A stretch of 64,000 nt of DNA, taken from NCBI GenBank assembly GCA_006937955.1, contig SSNP01000007.1, positions 1,682,629 to 1,746,628 on the forward strand. Direction: 5' to 3'. This document shows, piece by piece, positions 10,871 through 21,320 of the stretch. Position numbers and translations under genes: made by a program. This DNA is from Pachypanchax playfairii (taxonomy: Eukaryota; Chordata; Actinopteri; Cyprinodontiformes; Aplocheilidae). The notes beneath the pieces were generated by a model. The model made no database searches and was not told where the DNA came from. It worked only from the letters and a program-made list of their open reading frames with translations. Each line of letters opens with the position of its first letter. Within the stretch, counting starts at the first letter, position 1.

Positions 10871-12590
10871 CGAACATGAAAGGTCCATTAAACAGCACAG
10901 GAAGGATAGCGGCAACAGGTTGGATGGTTTCAGATTAGTACCATATCACATTTAATGAATGACACAACACATGTATGTTTGTACATTGTTGATGTGCGAC
11001 TGTGTATAAGTGTGAAACCATGGAGATTAAAATCATGCAAAGATAAAGAAGAACAGAGGACAACGCACACTCATGTGCACTCGAGGTGTGAGACGCATTA
11101 CAGCGTCTGTCTCATTGTCTCTTATTTTGCCATGTATGTCGATGAATCCAGGGACATCCCTTATGTGATGTGTAGAGTGAAGAAATGAAGTGAAAAGGCC
11201 AGTCCTGTTACGTATTATGCATTCCAGTCATGTATATTGTTTCTGTATTGGGTTGAAGGTTAACACATACTACAGTATAGGAATTATTTATGGTATGCAG
11301 CAGTAGAAAAACTACAATATTGTCACATGTGTGATGTTTGGTTTGTACATGTAACTTAATTCTCTGTCCCATTTTAGGTGGAAAGGGGAGGCCCATGCTA
11401 GGGTCGTGCTATTTTTTTGGAAGCATCAGATGTTTTTCCGTGGTCACTTTATCAGGTGTTCAATTCCTTGTTAAGACAAATTGTAAATGAGGCAGCAAAT
11501 CAATGCATCTAGGCATCATGATAAAAAATACTTCCTAAAGTTTCAACTGAGCAAAAGAGTGAGAAAGAAAGAGGTGTTAATAAATCTAGCATTGTTGTTG
11601 TTGTCAGATGAGCTGATCTGAGTATTTCAGAAACACAACCATCTCTTTGGTTTACATAACATTTCAAACTTTAAAGCAGATTGGCTACAGCAGTAAAGAA
11701 CCAGGTGTCACACCTGGTTCTACTCGTGTCAGCTAAGAACTGGACTCTGAGGCTACAATTTGCACATGCTCACCAAAGATAGGCAATAAATGATTTGAAA
11801 AGAATTTCCTACCTTGATACATTTGAAAATTTCAAATTTGAGTCACTTGAGTGTTTTGTTTTACAAATGTGGTCCGTTAGGTGTGTTTATAACCATTCCA
11901 AAGCTCTGCTGCTGCCTAACTGCTTCCTGGACAAGTTGCTGAAGGCTGCGATAATAATCTATTTGTAAATGTTTCAGCAGCAGTCCGAATCAGCTGCAGA
12001 AAATCCCTATTTGCGTTTCTTCTTTGGATTCATTGCCAAGGATCAAATCTCTGATTGAATTCATGAGGCTGGATTGCAGTCAGCAGAGCCCTTGCTGTGT
12101 TCTTGCTCTGTTTAAAGTGTTTGTGTGGGAATTTGCAACCTCTTTGTGTCTGTATCTTAGCACAGATTTGGATCTGAATGAGTTTTCTTCAGGGATCGGT
12201 GTCTAACTGCCAGTATTTCATGCTGCCAGTGTTATTGCCTTTGACATGGTTTCATTTCCAGAAAAACAGGAAGCAGAGACGGTTGTCTTGCACTTCTGTC
12301 CCAGCGGCCACAGTTAACATGACCCTGGATATGCAATGCTGCACTTGTGTGAGATCATTATTCATATTTGAGATCTGTGTATTGTTTTAGATGTTAGTGA
12401 TGTTGCACTGACAGTTAATCCTGATTTGTTTTTGCTCTGTAAAAATCATCTGATTTTGACCTTCGGGCTCATGAACCAGGCTCTCGTGTCACTTCTGGTC
12501 AAGAAGCCAAAACAGGTAATGATAGGCTATCCCCGTTCTGCATAAACAGATTACATCTGATGCTTTGTTTTTATTGGAGTTTCTTCGCAC
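10871..12590. other. Unique non-coding stretch with a 25-bp palindrome
   Basis: No gene recognised. The notable item is a perfect inverted repeat at 11697-11721 (12-base arms, one central base). Open frames reach only 77 codons. Confidence 0.45.
11697..11721. repeat. Perfect 25-nt palindrome
   Basis: Arms AGAACCAGGTGT and ACACCTGGTTCT are exact reverse complements around one central C. It can form a 12-bp hairpin. It could be a relic of inverted repeat ends or a dyad protein-binding site (CAGGTG is an E-box core on each arm). Confidence 0.9.
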
Positions 12591-12594
12591 TTTC

Positions 12595-12767
12595 TTTTAG
12601 TTTCAACCCCCCTTATCTCCTTCTTCATTCTCCTTTCCCTCCCTCGCCAAGTTCTCTCCTCCATTTTCTCCCACCTCCCCATCCCACTCCTTCCTTCCTC
12701 TGTTTGCTTTTGCTCCCTTGATTCACTTTCAGTGCCAACTTTTCCTTTTTTTTTTTTTTTTTTTTTT
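12595..12767. repeat. Polypyrimidine tract ending in poly-T
   Basis: The + strand is almost entirely C and T for about 170 bases (CTCC, TTCC and CCTT blocks), ending in T22 at 12746-12767. The complementary purine frame (62-75 codons of Lys/Glu/Arg-rich sequence) is compositional, not a gene. The tract runs into the start of the tandem duplication. Confidence 0.8.
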
Positions 12768-13807
12768 GTCAAATGACCCTCACTCAGTCTGCTTTCTGTG
12801 TCTGCGTGACTGCAAAAAGAGGATGGGGACAGGAAATCAAGACTGCATTTTTACTCTCCACCTAATAGAAAAAGGGGATTGTTTGAACATTTTTCAGGAT
12901 TTTGTGCCTTTTTCCAGTTGTAAGTGTTGGCAAAATGGAGCTTGTCTTAAGACTGGAGCACCTGCTCTGCTCAGCACTTAATATTCAACTCACAAAAACT
13001 CTCAATGTTTAGATGAGTTAATATATACTGTAGATAATGCTGATTAACAACTTGATTTGGTCCATTTCCTACTGCCTCCTTAATGCAGCCTTACAGCAGC
13101 CCTAGAAGACTCTAGTGTTCGTGACCCATTTGGAAGTCTGTGACCAGATCGATGGTCTTCTTCAAGATTTTCCATGAACTGCAAAAGAATGCTGGTTCAG
13201 TGCCTCCAAACAACCTGTGCAAAACGCAATTTGTAGAGAACTGCATGTACAACCTGTGCAAAACGCAATTTGTAGAGAACTGCATGTGTTTATAAAGATA
13301 TAAAATTGATCATAAGAAAAAGTTGTTGTTTCCTGAGAATTCCAGAGAGTTACACTTACTCATTTCTCATTTTTTTCATGATGTGTGGGGTGACAAAGCG
13401 TAACAGATTGTTAAAGCTGTTCTGGTCCCTTCCATTTGGCAGTCCAGCTCATGGAACTGAACCCGGTTCTGGCTGCAGAGGTGCTGCCTCTGGATCCATT
13501 CCTGCACCCACCAACCTTCTCTCTCTGGCTTCTCTCCAGGTCCTCAAAAACAGCAGCTGCAGCCTGTAGATCTTCTTGTCCTGCAGCTGCAGCTGTAAAA
13601 GATGCATCTGGAGTCTGTCTGTATCATGCTTTTCCACAAATTTCTGAGCAAATTTGATGATCAGCACACATATATTGGAGATACTGGACCTCCACCACAT
13701 ATGATTCCTGACCAATGTGTTGACAGCTAAAGGTTCTTCACAACAACAACTTGAAATTACAGTGAGTTGCACATGGGGGATTCCAACCCACTCAGCCAGC
13801 GTACAGC
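12739..13807 (+). repeat. Direct tandem duplication, copy A (~1.07 kb)
   Basis: Copy A begins at CTTTTCC plus poly-T and ends at GTACAGC. It is repeated in the same orientation as copy B after an 18-base spacer containing an N. I see about four substitutions between the copies, a one-base poly-T difference and one 39-base length difference. No coding content is recognised: the frames of 87 and 73 codons recur in both copies simply because the DNA does. Either a recent tandem duplication or a haplotype duplication made during assembly. Confidence 0.95.
13211..13287 (+). repeat. 39-bp internal tandem repeat (two units) in copy A
   Basis: The unit starting CAACCTGTGCAAAACGCAAT is present twice, at 13211-13249 and from 13250, and only once in copy B (near 14300). 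It accounts for the change in offset between the copies from 1088 to 1049 bases. It behaves like an insertion-deletion allele. Confidence 0.95.
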
Positions 13808-13825
13808 CTGTCTCNTTCCCCCCCC
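13808..13825. other. Junction between duplicated copies with an ambiguous base
   Basis: An 18-base spacer holds the only N of the window (13815) and a C-rich run. An N exactly between two near-identical kilobase copies is the expected scar of a closed assembly gap. Confidence 0.9.
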
Positions 13826-14856
13826 CCTTTTCCTTTTTTTTTTTTTTTTTTTTTTGTCAAATGACCCTCACTCAGTCTGCTTTCTGTGTCTGCGTGACTG
13901 CAAAAAGAGGATGGGGACAGGAAATCAAGACTGCATTTTTACTCTCCACCTAATAGAAAAAGGGGATTGTTTGAACATTTTTCAGGATTTTGTGCCTTTT
14001 TCCAGTTGTAAGTGTTGGCAAAATGGAGCTTGTCTTAAGACTGGAGCACCTGCTCTGCTCAGCACTTAATATTCAACTCACAAAAACTCTCAATGTTTAG
14101 ATGAGTTAATATATACTGTAGATAATGCTGATTAACAACTTGATTTGGTCCATTTCCTACTGCCTCCTTAATGCAGCCTTACAGCAGCCCTAGAAGACTC
14201 TAGTGTTCGTGACCCATTTGGAAGTCTGTGACCAGATCGATGGTCTTCTTCAAGATTTTCCATGAACTGCAAAAGAATGCTGGTTCAGTGCCTCCAAACA
14301 ACCTGTGCAAAACGCAATTTGTAGAGAACTGCATGTGTTTATAAAGATATAAAATTGATCATAAGAAAAAGTTGTTGTTTCCAGAGAATTCCAGAGAGTT
14401 ACACTTACTCATTTCTCATTTTTTTCATGATGTGTGGGGTGACAAAGCGTAACAGATTGTTAAAGCTGTTCTGGTCCCTTCCATTTGGCAGTCCAGCTCA
14501 TGGAACTGAACCCGGTTCTGGCTGCAGAGGTGCTGCCTCTGGATCCATTCCTGCACCCACCAACCTTCTCTCTCTGGCTTCTCTCCAGGTCCTCAAAAAC
14601 AGCAGCTGCAGCCTGTAGATCTTCTTGTCCTGCAGCTGCAGCTGTAAAAGATGCATCTGGAGTCTGTCTGTATCATGCTTTTCCACAAATTTCTGAGCAA
14701 ATATGATGATCAGCACATATATATTGGAGATACTGGACCTCCACCACGTATGATTCCTGACCAATGTGTTGACAGCTAAAGGTTCTTCACAACAACAACT
14801 TGAAATTACAGTGAGTTGCACATGGGGGATTCCAACCCACTCAGCCAGCGTACAGC
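13826..14856 (+). repeat. Direct tandem duplication, copy B (~1.03 kb)
   Basis: Matches copy A from CTTTTCC plus T23 through GTACAGC. Differences seen include TTTCCAGAG versus TTTCCTGAG, AAATATGATG versus AAATTTGATG, and CACCACGTATG versus CACCACATATG, plus loss of one 39-base unit. To its right the sequence becomes unique (CTCACCCCATATTC), whereas copy A runs into the N-containing spacer. Confidence 0.95.
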
Positions 14857-15007
14857 TCACCCCATATTCTAAAGGATTCATCAAGTTATTCATGCCACAT
14901 CTATAACAACTTCCTGTAGGATCCAGTGCCCACCTCCACGAATGTTCAAGAACTCCAGATGTCGTTGGAAACGGGATTGTTCATACGGGTCATTGTGACC
15001 AAGGCTC

Positions 15008-15175
15008 TACATATATGTTTTTTGTATGTTTAAGGAAACTTGAGTACCATACAAAACCCTCACATTTACAGGAGACCCTACAAACTTCATGCTCAACGGT
15101 CCTAGCCTGGTTTTGAACTCAGGACTTTCTTGTTACCAGGCAACAGTTCCTCCAACTGCGCCACCATGATGCCTG
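15008..15175 (-). mobile_element. V-SINE-type tRNA-derived SINE, decayed, 3' truncated
   Basis: Read on the minus strand, the head is GGTGGCGCAGTTGGAGGAAC, which contains a perfect RNA polymerase III A-box (TGGCGCAGTTGG). A B-box-like GAGTTCAAAACC follows. Next comes a degraded copy of the V-SINE central domain (an ATGTGAGGGTTTTG stretch, then AAACATACAAAAAACATATA). The element is cut before its usual tail. It shares its head and core with the better copy near 42.4-42.8 kb but is clearly older. Confidence 0.75.
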
Positions 15176-15179
15176 GGGA

Positions 15180-16715
15180 AAAGATTATTAACCAATTTTT
15201 ATTTATTTAAGGTTTTACATAGATCAGTAAGTAATCATGCAAATAAGTCATAATGCAGAAAGTTGCAAGAAACATTTACATTTATACGTGTTTTTTTACA
15301 CTGAATACTTATTTTATCATTTTACGATTAAGTTTACGATAAGTTTATATTTACAGTAAAATGTAGCACTACCAGTACATCCTCTGGTGCTGCAGGGATT
15401 TCTTAATATTGTTGCAGAAATAATTGCATAATGTAAAAGGAACAGCTGTGTAAAAATGTATAAGATAAGATTTGCATGAACATTTTAGAGATTTGAGCCA
15501 TCTTAAGGCAGGATTGACACACTTTGGATGAGAGCTGATCAGGTGAGCTATTTTAATTTATCAGTGTGAATGGATAAAGCTATTATTGAAATAAAATACA
15601 AAGATTTACAAAAACTATATCCACTAGTTAATATCTGTAAGGACAAATTATTATTTCTGCTTTCTGATGTACGCAAGAAGATATTTAGAGGTATAGTTTA
15701 AAAGTAAAAAGAAAAAAAAAAACTGTCATTGTTGGAGTGATGATAAAGTGACACACAGACAGTCTCCCAAACACAATCTTGCCCTTAGCATTCTTTATCT
15801 GCAGGGTGCATCTTGTTCAGTGAGTATATGTGGAGTCTGGACAGATTCTCTGGAGTGTGACTGATGCATGGAGACACACGCCATACGGTTCGAACAAGCC
15901 AGAGATTGACATGATAACCTTTCACCGTTAACCCCCCCAAAAGGCAGAGCATTTGTGTAAAGTGTTGATTTTGCTTTGACTGGACCCATTTCTGCAAGTA
16001 AACACAAAGATCCATGCAGCCATCTGCAGAAGAAAGTAACTAGATGGAAAAAGTAAAACTTTCATGGACCTTTTGATTGTGGTTTAATTTGCCTTGTGTA
16101 TTTATGCATGTCTAAAATGTAAAAAACTGAATAAAGAAATGTTAAAAATAATTCTAAACTTGGCCAAAAACAAAATAATTTGCACATTTGGAATTAGGGA
16201 AGAAGAGGAACCATCAAAAAAGATTTTGAACTTCCTCAAATTTTTTCTCCTTCACAGTTAAGTTGTACTTTTTTTCTCTTTATTTTCCCTTGTGTCCAGG
16301 AACTGACCAACAGCTGACAGTTAAACGAAAAGAAAGTTAGTGGTTATTATAGAAAGAGGACGTAGGAATTACCCAGATGTGCTTGTTACCAACCAGCCAC
16401 ACCCTTGCTGCCTGCTGTTTATGTTTCTCCAGAAACAAGCGCAAATTTTCATGTTATTATGCATTTTGCGTTTTTATTTGATATAATCAAAACACGTATA
16501 AAGAAAATAGTTTATTTACATGCATTAGATTGTAGATTTGCAGTTGGTAACTTCATTTTATTATTTGTATGTTTGTATATTTATACTGTTGCAGAAACAA
16601 CCGCTGGCAAGACTATAACAAGAAGATAATAAAATGTTAGTTAATCTTATAGTTTCTATCTCCATGTTAGTCAGCTGTCCACACACACACACGTAACAAT
16701 CCATTTAAAATAATT
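15180..16715. other. AT-rich unique non-coding stretch
   Basis: No gene recognised. Has an A-run near 15710-15722 and a weak CA run at 16680-16693. Two minus-strand frames of 70-76 codons at 15785-16015 overlap in different phases and are unrecognisable. Confidence 0.45.
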
Positions 16716-16724
16716 TGCCCCCCC

Positions 16725-16895
16725 CCAATGTGGTTAATCACATTATCTAAAATATGTTGCACTTAAATCCATAACTGCTGCGTATTAATTGCAGGGAATC
16801 TTGTTATCATGTTTGTATTAATTAAAGCCATCTGCCAGAGCTGAGGGTGAAGCTGTGTGCGAGAAGGAGACAGTAGTGGCGTAGGTTGTTCTTGT
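16725..16895. promoter_or_regulatory. Candidate regulatory element
   Basis: Complex sequence with GGTTAATCACATTATC near 16733, GCGTATTAATTGCAGGG near 16781, and GTATTAATTAAAGCC near 16815. Three TAAT-type homeodomain cores lie within 100 bases. It follows a short C9 tract and no frame is open. Inference from motif content only. Confidence 0.27.
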
Positions 16896-17740
16896 TTTGA
16901 AGGAAGTCAACTTGATGTTTGGGATGATGGCAGTTAGTTATTTTAGGTAATTTTGCGGTTTTTGCCAAAACTCTAAACTTTGCAGCGCTTTCTCATTACG
17001 TGTGACAATTCAGGCGAGAGATCTGCAGCGAATTTGCTGCTGCGAGTTCTTAACATGACTTGACAAGCACTTCCTGGTTTAGTGTCACACCAATCCTCTT
17101 TAGCTGGTGATCAAATATCCATCTGTCTCTGCGTTTTATTCACTCCAGCCGTGAGCACATTCATGTGTAGGCTTTGACTTTCTGTCTGCGGAGTCCTGTA
17201 TTGGAATCAGGTGTTTAGAGATGCAAAAGAGTGGGAGAATGTTTCAGTCAGGAGCTAACCACCACGCAGGAGGCTGTTTGACTGCCCGTAAGTGATGGAG
17301 CTAAAGAATCTCAACGCTCCTTATGAAGGGCTGCCCCGAAGGAGGAAGAAGCTACTGCTCGAGTGAAGTTCAAAACAAAATAATATTGAACTCAGCATTA
17401 TTCAGAAAAGGAAATGCCGTTAAGTTTTGATATGTTGCCTTTTCTGTGGTAAGATATGGCTCCCGGGCAGACAGACATCCAAAGTGAGAGGTGGAGTTAC
17501 TCGAGTAGATGGAAGATGGGAAAAGCACTTTAGATGCAAGAATAAAGAAACGGAGCCGCGTACTGGATATCGCCTCACACATCCATCCGTCTATCCCTTC
17601 ATCAGCCCTCATTCCTTCTGTTCACACCCTCTCTTTCTCCCTCAAACTTCAAGGCTCTGCAGAGGTAAAACATGTCAGTGACTGGGGGCGTAATCTTGGG
17701 CGGCCAGTGCTTCTCACTCAAACGTGCACAACAAACACAC
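16896..17740. other. Unique non-coding stretch
   Basis: Moderately GC-rich sequence without recognised genes. A frame at 17427-17681 (84 codons) overlaps another at 17509-17772 in a different phase; neither resembles a family. Confidence 0.4.
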
Positions 17741-17759
17741 AGCGGCGCACACACGAGGC

Positions 17760-18015
17760 CTCGCCTGAATGACAGCTGATCAGGAGTGCCTGCCAGCGCC
17801 CTCCTCCTCCTCTCCCTCCGCTCTCTCATCTCAGCACTCATCTGATTTGATCCATTAGCATTCTTTTCTCTGTGTTGTTCCTGTGATATTGTCAGGCTCG
17901 GTGGCACAACCTCAGTCTGAAGCAGTTGAACTGTCGCCTGGGGGGCCTCACCTGAAAGGGCTGACAGCTGCCTGCATAATCAGCCGCTCCTGATAGGCCT
18001 AGCCAGACTGGAGAG
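17760..18015. promoter_or_regulatory. Candidate conserved regulatory block
   Basis: Balanced, repeat-poor sequence includes GACAGCTGATCAGGAG near 17772, TTTGATCCATTAGCATTC near 17846, and CTGACAGCTGCCTGCATAATCAGC near 17962 (an E-box CAGCTG next to a TAATC core). It ends against a G10 run at 18021-18030. Open frames on both strands overlap and do not look like protein. Confidence 0.27.
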
Positions 18016-18129
18016 CAGGTGGGGGGGGGGTTAGGAGGGTGGTAGGTGACTTTACATTTGGAGATTTTGGCATGTTTAAAAGATGCGCATGAGAAACAAA
18101 AGCATGTACTGTACATGTACGGTGAGTAT

Positions 18130-18480
18130 GTGATGTGTCCAACAGGAGAATGCAGGAAGTCCAGTAATCACCGCAAAATGTTCACTAAAAGGCTTCTTTG
18201 AGTTTGAGTCTTAACAATAATTTTTATGTTTAACAGATTTTGACATTTTCCATTCAGGCTTCAGAAATAATTTGACTCACAAAGCTTTTTTTTCTCTCCT
18301 TGCTTAAATCATCTTGTGGAATTGGATCTATATCACACATGAATTTACCAGACTTCCATCAAATTGTGCTTTAAATCCTTCTGTTCTGCCCTTGACCTGT
18401 TTCCCCTGCACCTGGCTTGGTGTAGCGAGATGTTCCTGTGCTGAAGTCCTTAAATAAATCTGTCACATTTCACATCCCTG
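18130..18480. other. Unique non-coding stretch
   Basis: No feature recognised beyond AT-rich sequence and a T-run near 18285. Confidence 0.4.
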
Positions 18481-19130
18481 TGTTTCTGTACCCTCCTCTT
18501 GGCCCACCCTGACCCACACAACAGCCCCTCTGTTAGCCTCTGTTTGCTCTGTAGAAGGAGAGCTCTCCTGGAAGTGCTCACTGACTCCACGTCCCTGCAA
18601 CTTCACCGCTCATCCTTCTTCTGCTTGTGTGACTCCATATTCTTCTCTCGTTTTATTTTGTTGAGTTCTTTTCAGTTCATCTGTCGCTGTTTCAAATCCA
18701 TACCTTCCTTTGTTGCTTTTACTCCTCTATTACTCACCCTCCCGTGAGATCAATTTACCTGTGCGTGGCCGAATCTTTTTCTCCTCACACGAGTTTCCAC
18801 AGTCTGTTACAGAGTCCTCTCCTCCACCGTCTTCTCTTCTGTCATTCACCAACTCTTCATCTTCACTGTTAAGCCTTCCAGAACTTCTAGCTTTTCTGCC
18901 TCCCAACTCATTTCAAATTCAATTAAATCTCCTGAGGTTCAACTAACTTTTAAAAGGATTGGGGCATATCTCCCTGTCTCTTTCATTTGCTACAACTTTA
19001 TGGGATCCTCCTACTCTTTTTCTCCTTTCCCTGTTTCTTAGGTCTCTTTTTTTTTCCCGTCTTTCACATTATTACCTTCAGCCTGTTTCTCTTCTTGGTC
19101 CTTTGTCGTGTCTTTGTCTCCAGCTTTAAC
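18481..19130. repeat. Pyrimidine-skewed region
   Basis: For about 650 bases the + strand is strongly enriched in C and T, without a simple repeat unit. Three consecutive Ser/Leu/Phe-rich frames (72-82 codons) on the + strand follow from this bias. The skew may reflect an old degraded polypyrimidine repeat or transcription-linked asymmetry; no family is recognised. Confidence 0.6.
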
Positions 19131-19318
19131 TCTCGCAGTTCTTTGCAGCTGTCTAAATGGTCAGTGTTGTCCAGAAACATGTTATTCATGAGAGAGGACA
19201 GATGAATCCGTACTATTTGTGTGAACAGGACTTAACAAACCTATTTGAAAAGGAGTGAGTAAACTTCTCCAAAGCAAACCTCATCAGTTTTCAACCAGTC
19301 TTTTCTTAACCCAACCAG

Positions 19319-19414
19319 ATGTGGTTTGATCCAGTTCGTGTCACAACCCTCAGTTTCTGTACGTCATCTCTTGGAGATCACACCACTGTGCTGGAGAAGC
19401 TCAGTGTGTTCAAG
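19319..19414 (+). other. Weak candidate exon (96 nt)
   Basis: A pyrimidine-containing acceptor (TCTTTTCTTAACCCAACCAG) precedes an open 96-base segment. It ends at a donor-like AAG|GTAAAC, giving exactly 32 codons in one phase. The predicted peptide begins with Met-Trp-Phe-Asp and resembles no family I know. The surrounding frame runs on to 178 codons, also unrecognised. Random genomic DNA often yields such acceptor-donor pairs, so this is a lead, not a gene. Confidence 0.1.
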
Positions 19415-20090
19415 GTAAACACACAGGAGTTAGTGTGTGTGAGTGTTTATACAAACCGATGCCTTTTCATTCCAAAGCAAAAATCTACCTTTTTCTTATT
19501 TTTCTGTGAAAACAAAACCTACCTCCTCATCGTTTTGCTGTGGTTGAAGATCTGTCGTCTTTCATGCCCTTTGTTTTACTTTCAGTTCATCAAAAGACAA
19601 TCAGAAGACCACAAGTCATCCAGTGTGATGCGCTTTACGGCAATCGTCAGCCACAGACTTGTGATGGATAATCTAACCGATGTTACCTTCCTCTTTTTTT
19701 CCTCATCTGCAATCCGCAGTTTAAACAACTTGTCTGTACGACGTCTAATGAGATTGTGGCGCGCAAACGAGTACATGTGTTTTTGTTTGGTGTCTAACGG
19801 GATATACAATCATTGTTACAGTTTAACGGCTGCTAAGTGGCTTATGCATGATTGATGCGTGACTGTAATGCCACTCAATGGACTGTGTAAGGAGAATTGG
19901 AATATATTTTACTTTGTACTGTTCAATACAAGGACGTTGGTCATAAAACATATTGAACTTGACAATGTAACAACTTCTAATGAAATGTTTGTTGGTTTAA
20001 ATAAACATCTGCTGGATAAAAAAATTACATTTTTAAACCTTTTTATTAATATATTCGTGCATACTCTTCCTACTTTCATTTTAAAATGAT
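19415..20090. other. AT-rich unique non-coding stretch
   Basis: No recognised feature. The 178-codon + frame crossing it lacks a coherent composition or any recognisable motif. Confidence 0.4.
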
Positions 20091-20098
20091 ACTCTGCT

Positions 20099-20129
20099 GA
20101 GTGTGTGTGCGTGTGTGTGTATGTGTGCA
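20099..20129. repeat. (GT)n microsatellite
   Basis: About 15 GT-type units with C and A interruptions (GTGTGCGTGTGTGTGTATGTG). Confidence 0.9.
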
Positions 20130-20282
20130 TGTGCCATAGAGTAAAACTCTGGGTCGAGTCCCAGCTTGCATCGCTCTACAGTAAATCACAGCCAGAGTTT
20201 TTACCGTCTTCTCCAGTGTGCCTGGGAGAGTCATTAACACACACTAGAATTACAGAACACACTTCTCAGTACCCATACTTAC

Positions 20283-20299
20283 TGTGTGTGTGTGTGTGT
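20283..20299. repeat. (GT)8 microsatellite
   Basis: A pure short dinucleotide run. Confidence 0.85.
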
Positions 20300-20990
20300 A
20301 CATACCCTCTTGTGTGTAAATGTATTTTTTTTCCAAATGCCACCACTGTGTGTTCAGGTCTTGCCATCACTTCAGTCAAAACAAAGTTACAAAGCTCAAA
20401 TTTTACAGCATCTATGCCGGTAACTCAATGCCTAACCATCTACTGTTTAACATAGATTTGACTGTCATTTAATTCTGTGCTGCACTATCATTTCACTGGG
20501 ATCTTATTCATATACTATTATTAGTCTTAAGTGATTACTCAAGAGGTTACCTTCTGGTAAAGGTGGAAGGGCAACAGCCTTGCATTCAAGCTGATGTGGT
20601 TATTGGAGCAGCAATAGCACCGTGGGGATATATGTTACAGGGAGCAGAGAGGAGACGGGCTTCCAACATCTTTCACAGTGAGATCCTCCAACGAATGAAC
20701 GTAAGGTCAAATCATCTGTCACTACACTCATCATACTTAACACACTTAACACCATCTCTTGATGGCCTTATGACCCACATTCATCCATTCATTCTGTGAC
20801 GTGTTTCATTCTGGTAGTTTAAACTTGATCTGAGTAGGCTGCTGGTGCATATCTCTCTGGACGTACAGGTTTATTTCCGCTTCTATTTTCTCTTTAGATG
20901 AAGACAATATTTCACTGCATGGGTGACAAATTTGAAGTTACATTTGCAAAGGGATTTCAGGATATCCTAAATGCTTAAAATGGTTGTAAG
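20300..20990. other. Unique non-coding stretch
   Basis: The frame at 20563-20799 has protein-like composition over its first 45 codons, followed by a donor-like AACGTAAGG near 20697-20705. It has no acceptor and no recognised family. It could be the relic of a mobile element, since a LINE fragment follows. Confidence 0.3.
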
Positions 20991-20997
20991 TTTCATC

Positions 20998-21244
20998 GAG
21001 AGGAGCCAGTTGAGGTGGCTCGGGTATTTGTTCTGGATACCTCCTGGTCACCTCCATCTGGGCATGTCCTACTGGAACGAGGCCCCTGGGAAGACCTATA
21101 GGGCATACTGGAAGGACTATGTCACCTAGCTGGCCAGGGAATGCCTCAGGGTCACCCTGAAGAGCTGAAGGAGGCGTTTATTGACAGGGAAGTCTGGCGT
21201 CCCTGTTCAGAATGCGGTCTCTATGACCTGACCCAAGATAAAGC
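20998..21244 (+). mobile_element. Non-LTR retrotransposon 3' end (Rex3/RTE-like), decayed
   Basis: Translated from 21001, the frame gives RSQLRWLGYLFWIPPGHL, and further on a YWKDYV and LARECL. This is the C-terminal end of a teleost non-LTR reverse transcriptase ORF as I recall it (R-x-QLRWLGHL-x-RMPPGR, then WRDYV and LAWERL). At least three in-frame stops (after YVT, after LKS, and near the end) show it is dead. It is 5' truncated, as is usual for LINE insertions, and runs straight into an (ATGG)n tail. The Rex3 assignment rests on the GATG/ATGG-repeat 3' end; other teleost LINE families with the same tail remain possible. Confidence 0.75.
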
Positions 21245-21320
21245 ATGGATGGATGGATGGATGGATGGATGGATGGATGGATGGATGGATGGATGGATGG
21301 ATGGATGGATGGATGGATGG
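21245..21320 (+). repeat. (ATGG)19 tetranucleotide tail of the LINE fragment
   Basis: Nineteen uninterrupted ATGG units. The position directly after the reverse-transcriptase-derived sequence indicates that it began as the LINE's repeat-bearing 3' end and may then have expanded. The WMDG-repeat frame across it is an artefact. A perfect tetranucleotide array of this length is probably polymorphic. Confidence 0.97.

Noticed and set aside
12718..12981. Open frame repeated in both tandem copies, with a cysteine-rich segment resembling an EGF-like piece (CKCWQNGACLKTGAP)
   Set aside because: It begins in poly-T-encoded phenylalanines, has too few cysteines for an EGF domain, and recurs only because the DNA is duplicated.
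20563..20799. Protein-like 78-codon frame followed by a donor-like site
   Set aside because: No acceptor, no family resemblance and no continuation; likely chance or an unrecognised repeat relic.
21245..21320. Regular short repeats considered as a CRISPR-like array or a repeat protein (WMDG repeats)
   Set aside because: There are no spacers; it is a pure tetranucleotide microsatellite at a LINE 3' end.
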